DNA from: an uncultured Gammaproteobacteria bacterium
GTDB lineage: Bacteria > Pseudomonadota > Gammaproteobacteria > SZUA-140
Direction of reading: 5' to 3'
Length of the DNA: 15,411 nt
NCBI GenBank assembly: GCA_945787585.1
Contig: CALZIG010000198.1
Span: 1 to 15,411 of the forward strand
The notes below the pieces were generated by a model. The model was not told the DNA's origin. It saw only the letters and a program-made list of their open reading frames with translations, and ran no database searches. How positions within the stretch are numbered: the first letter of the stretch is position 1; every line of letters begins with the position of its first letter. The position numbers and the translations under genes were made by a program. This document shows, one piece after another, positions 13,317 through 15,411 of the stretch.

Positions 13317-15411
13317 ATGCTCACTCGACCCTCCGCGCTACTGAATCAATCGTTACGCCTGCTGTTCATTGCGTGGATCGCCATCGCGACTCACCATGCG
13401 ACTGCGGGCACATTGAGCAACATCCACCATTCACTAACGATCACACTCGAACCCGCAACGTCGATGATCACCGCGCACGACATCATTACGCTACCCGATA
13501 GTCTGGCAACACAACCCTATTTTGAATTTCTACTTCACGCGGGGCTCAATCCGCAATCGTCGTCTCATACGCTTGAAATTATCGACACCCCAAACAACTC
13601 CATTCAGCACCACTACCGCGTAAAACTCACGCAAACGAATCAACCCATCATGCTTGAATACAGTGGCGAAATTAATCACCCCATCAGTGCCGAAGGTGAA
13701 CAGTACGCACGTGGTTTCAAGGAGACACCCGGACTAATTGATGCCGAGGGTGTTTTTCTCGCAGGTTCAACCCTGTGGTATCCAGTGGCGCTCAACCAGC
13801 TTGTCAGTTTTGATCTCACCATAACACTGCCATCTGATTGGACAGCCATCAGCCAGGGTGTACGTAGTAACAACAAAAAATCCGATGCAATACAGATCGT
13901 ACAATGGACAGAGACGCAACCGCAGGATGACATCTTCGTCATCGCCAACCGTTATCATGAATATCGTCAGAGCGCTGGGGCCACCGAGGCGATGGTGTTC
14001 CTGCGCGATGATGATGAGACACTGGCACAGAAGTACCTCGATACCACCGCACAGTATCTTTCGATGTACAACAAACTACTCGGCCCCTACCCCTACCAGA
14101 AGTTCGCGATGGTCGAAAACTTCTGGGACACCGGCTACGGCATGCCGTCGTTCACCCTGCTCGGCCCACGTGTGATTCGCTTTCCGTTTATTCTGCACTC
14201 ATCGTATCCGCACGAGATCCTGCATAACTGGTGGGGCAACGGTGTGTTTGTTGATTACGATAAAGGGAACTGGGCCGAAGGGCTCACCACTTATCTTGCC
14301 GATCATCTGATCGCCGAGCAGCGCGGCAAGGCGGTCAGTTATCGTCGCGATGTGCTGCAACGCTATAGTGATTTTGTCAGTGATGGACGCGACTTCCCGC
14401 TGAGTCAGTTTCGCTCACGCCATAGCTCAGCCACCGAGGCGGTTGGTTACGGCAAGACGTTGATGCTCTTTCACATGCTGCGCCAGCAACTCGGTAATCG
14501 TGACTTCGTACGCGCACTGGCGACACTCTATCGAAAACAGCGTTTCACTGTCACCAGCTTTCAGGATGTCGAAGCAGTCTTTAGTCAGGTCAGCAAACAG
14601 GATCTCTCGCCATTTTTCACACAGTGGGTACAACGCAGCGGCGCACCAAGCCTTGCGCTCAGCAGTGCCACCGTAATTAAAAAAGGTGAGCAGTTCCAAC
14701 TCACCGCAGCATTAACCCAGCAACAATCAGGCACACCGTTTCAGTTACAGATTCCACTAATGATCTATCTCGAAGGTGAAAGCGAACCGCATGTCGAAAC
14801 GGTTTCGATGGACTCATCACAGCTCGAGATTGCATTTACATTCGACGCCCGTCCACTGCGCATCAAAGTCGATCCAATGTTTGACCTCTTCCGCCGACTC
14901 GATAACAGAGAGATTCCAGCCGCGCTATCTCAGGGTTTCGGCGACGAGCGTGTGCTGATGCTGCTGCCATCGAAAGCGCCCAAACCACTCCTCGATGAAT
15001 TCCGTGCGATGGCCAGTGCATGGCAACGCACGCAACCTGGCGAGTGGCAGGTCAAACTCGACAGTGAGGTCGATACCCTGCCGAGTGACCGTGCGGTGTG
15101 GATTCTTGGCTGGAACAACCGCTTCAGTGAAACTGTAAAAAAAGCGGTCGCCGCGCACGGCGTCACCCTCAACGACACGACGCTGCAACTCAAGGACCAA
15201 TCACTGCCACTGGCCAACCACTCGGCGATGCTCACGGCGCGTCACCCTGACAATAGCGGTGCAACTCTGGTGTGGCTCGCCACCAGTCGCGCAGAGGCGG
15301 TACCGGCGCTAGCGCGCAAGCTGCCGCACTATCGTAAATACAGCTATCTCGCCTTTGAGGGTGACGAAGGCAACAACGTCGCTAAAGGACAGTGGCAAGT
15401 ACTGAATTCAC
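13317..15411 (+). CDS. Exported M1-family (gluzincin) metallopeptidase-like protein, 3' end beyond window
   Basis: At least 698 residues are visible with no stop before the window edge. A signal peptide (ending near THHATAG, residue about 31) precedes a beta-rich N-terminal domain. The zinc motif HEILHNWWGN (His299, Glu300, His303) is followed by WAEG with Glu321, the likely third ligand. Tyr378 in VGYGK fits the catalytic tyrosine. In place of the exopeptidase motif GAMEN it has TGYGMPSF (272-279), so N-terminal amine recognition may differ. The second half (about 440 on) lacks a recognised motif. It is exported, so it could process periplasmic or extracellular peptides. ATG 13317 has only a weak RBS (GGAT, 7 nt upstream). 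Confidence 0.85.
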   Translation, partial: MLTRPSALLNQSLRLLFIAWIAIATHHATAGTLSNIHHSLTITLEPATSMITAHDIITLPDSLATQPYFEFLLHAGLNPQSSSHTLEIIDTPNNSIQHHYRVKLTQTNQPIMLEYSGEINHPISAEGEQYARGFKETPGLIDAEGVFLAGSTLWYPVALNQLVSFDLTITLPSDWTAISQGVRSNNKKSDAIQIVQWTETQPQDDIFVIANRYHEYRQSAGATEAMVFLRDDDETLAQKYLDTTAQYLSMYNKLLGPYPYQKFAMVENFWDTGYGMPSFTLLGPRVIRFPFILHSSYPHEILHNWWGNGVFVDYDKGNWAEGLTTYLADHLIAEQRGKAVSYRRDVLQRYSDFVSDGRDFPLSQFRSRHSSATEAVGYGKTLMLFHMLRQQLGNRDFVRALATLYRKQRFTVTSFQDVEAVFSQVSKQDLSPFFTQWVQRSGAPSLALSSATVIKKGEQFQLTAALTQQQSGTPFQLQIPLMIYLEGESEPHVETVSMDSSQLEIAFTFDARPLRIKVDPMFDLFRRLDNREIPAALSQGFGDERVLMLLPSKAPKPLLDEFRAMASAWQRTQPGEWQVKLDSEVDTLPSDRAVWILGWNNRFSETVKKAVAAHGVTLNDTTLQLKDQSLPLANHSAMLTARHPDNSGATLVWLATSRAEAVPALARKLPHYRKYSYLAFEGDEGNNVAKGQWQVLNS

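Noticed and set aside
1..15411. A defence, toxin-antitoxin, CRISPR or prophage system
   Set aside because: No repeats-spacer pattern, Cas, nuclease, integrase or small toxin pair is present; the PP2C-kinase is better explained by its place next to a nitrate transporter.

Overview
The window reads as chromosomal DNA of a gammaproteobacterium, probably a sulfur-oxidising or chemolithoautotrophic one. The evidence is an E. coli-like DnaX, TadA and MltF, a small (4.5S-type) SRP RNA, a persulfide-oxidation operon, a nitrate/nitrite transporter and a periplasmic delta-class carbonic anhydrase. The lifestyle is inference; no marker here fixes genus or species. I see no CRISPR array, transposase, phage gene or recognisable defence system.

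Positions 1-3570 are housekeeping. On the minus strand lie the 5' part of dnaX (cut by the window edge), the SRP RNA gene ffs and tRNA-Ser(GGA), in the transcriptional order tRNA, ffs, dnaX. mltF (membrane-bound lytic transglycosylase) is on the plus strand and converges on tadA.

Positions 3571-8415 carry a plus-strand accessory block: a 12-helix NarK/NasA-type nitrate/nitrite transporter, a PP2C phosphatase fused to a Ser/Thr kinase-like domain with a C-terminal membrane anchor, and an exported delta-class carbonic anhydrase with a strong RBS and its own terminator. The kinase/phosphatase probably senses or controls nitrogen uptake. The anhydrase may supply inorganic carbon from the periplasm.

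Positions 8416-11692 hold a minus-strand SprA-related (CJM1_0395-type) HExxH protein and then a compact plus-strand operon: an ArsR/BigR-like regulator, a rhodanese with a membrane domain, an ETHE1-like persulfide dioxygenase and a TauE/SafE exporter. Together they would sense sulfane sulfur, move and oxidise it to sulfite, and export the product. A perfect 7-5-7 palindrome upstream of the regulator is a good candidate operator.

Positions 11693-15411 begin with about 400 bp of non-coding DNA that contains an inverted-repeat-bounded 253-bp segment. An exported TolB-like beta-propeller protein (minus) follows, with a divergent exported M1-family metallopeptidase (plus) that runs off the window. 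The peptidase's zinc motif is one residue shorter than the usual M1 spacing.

Several intergenic regions contain short related repeats and palindromes that the genes do not explain; they are listed as findings.
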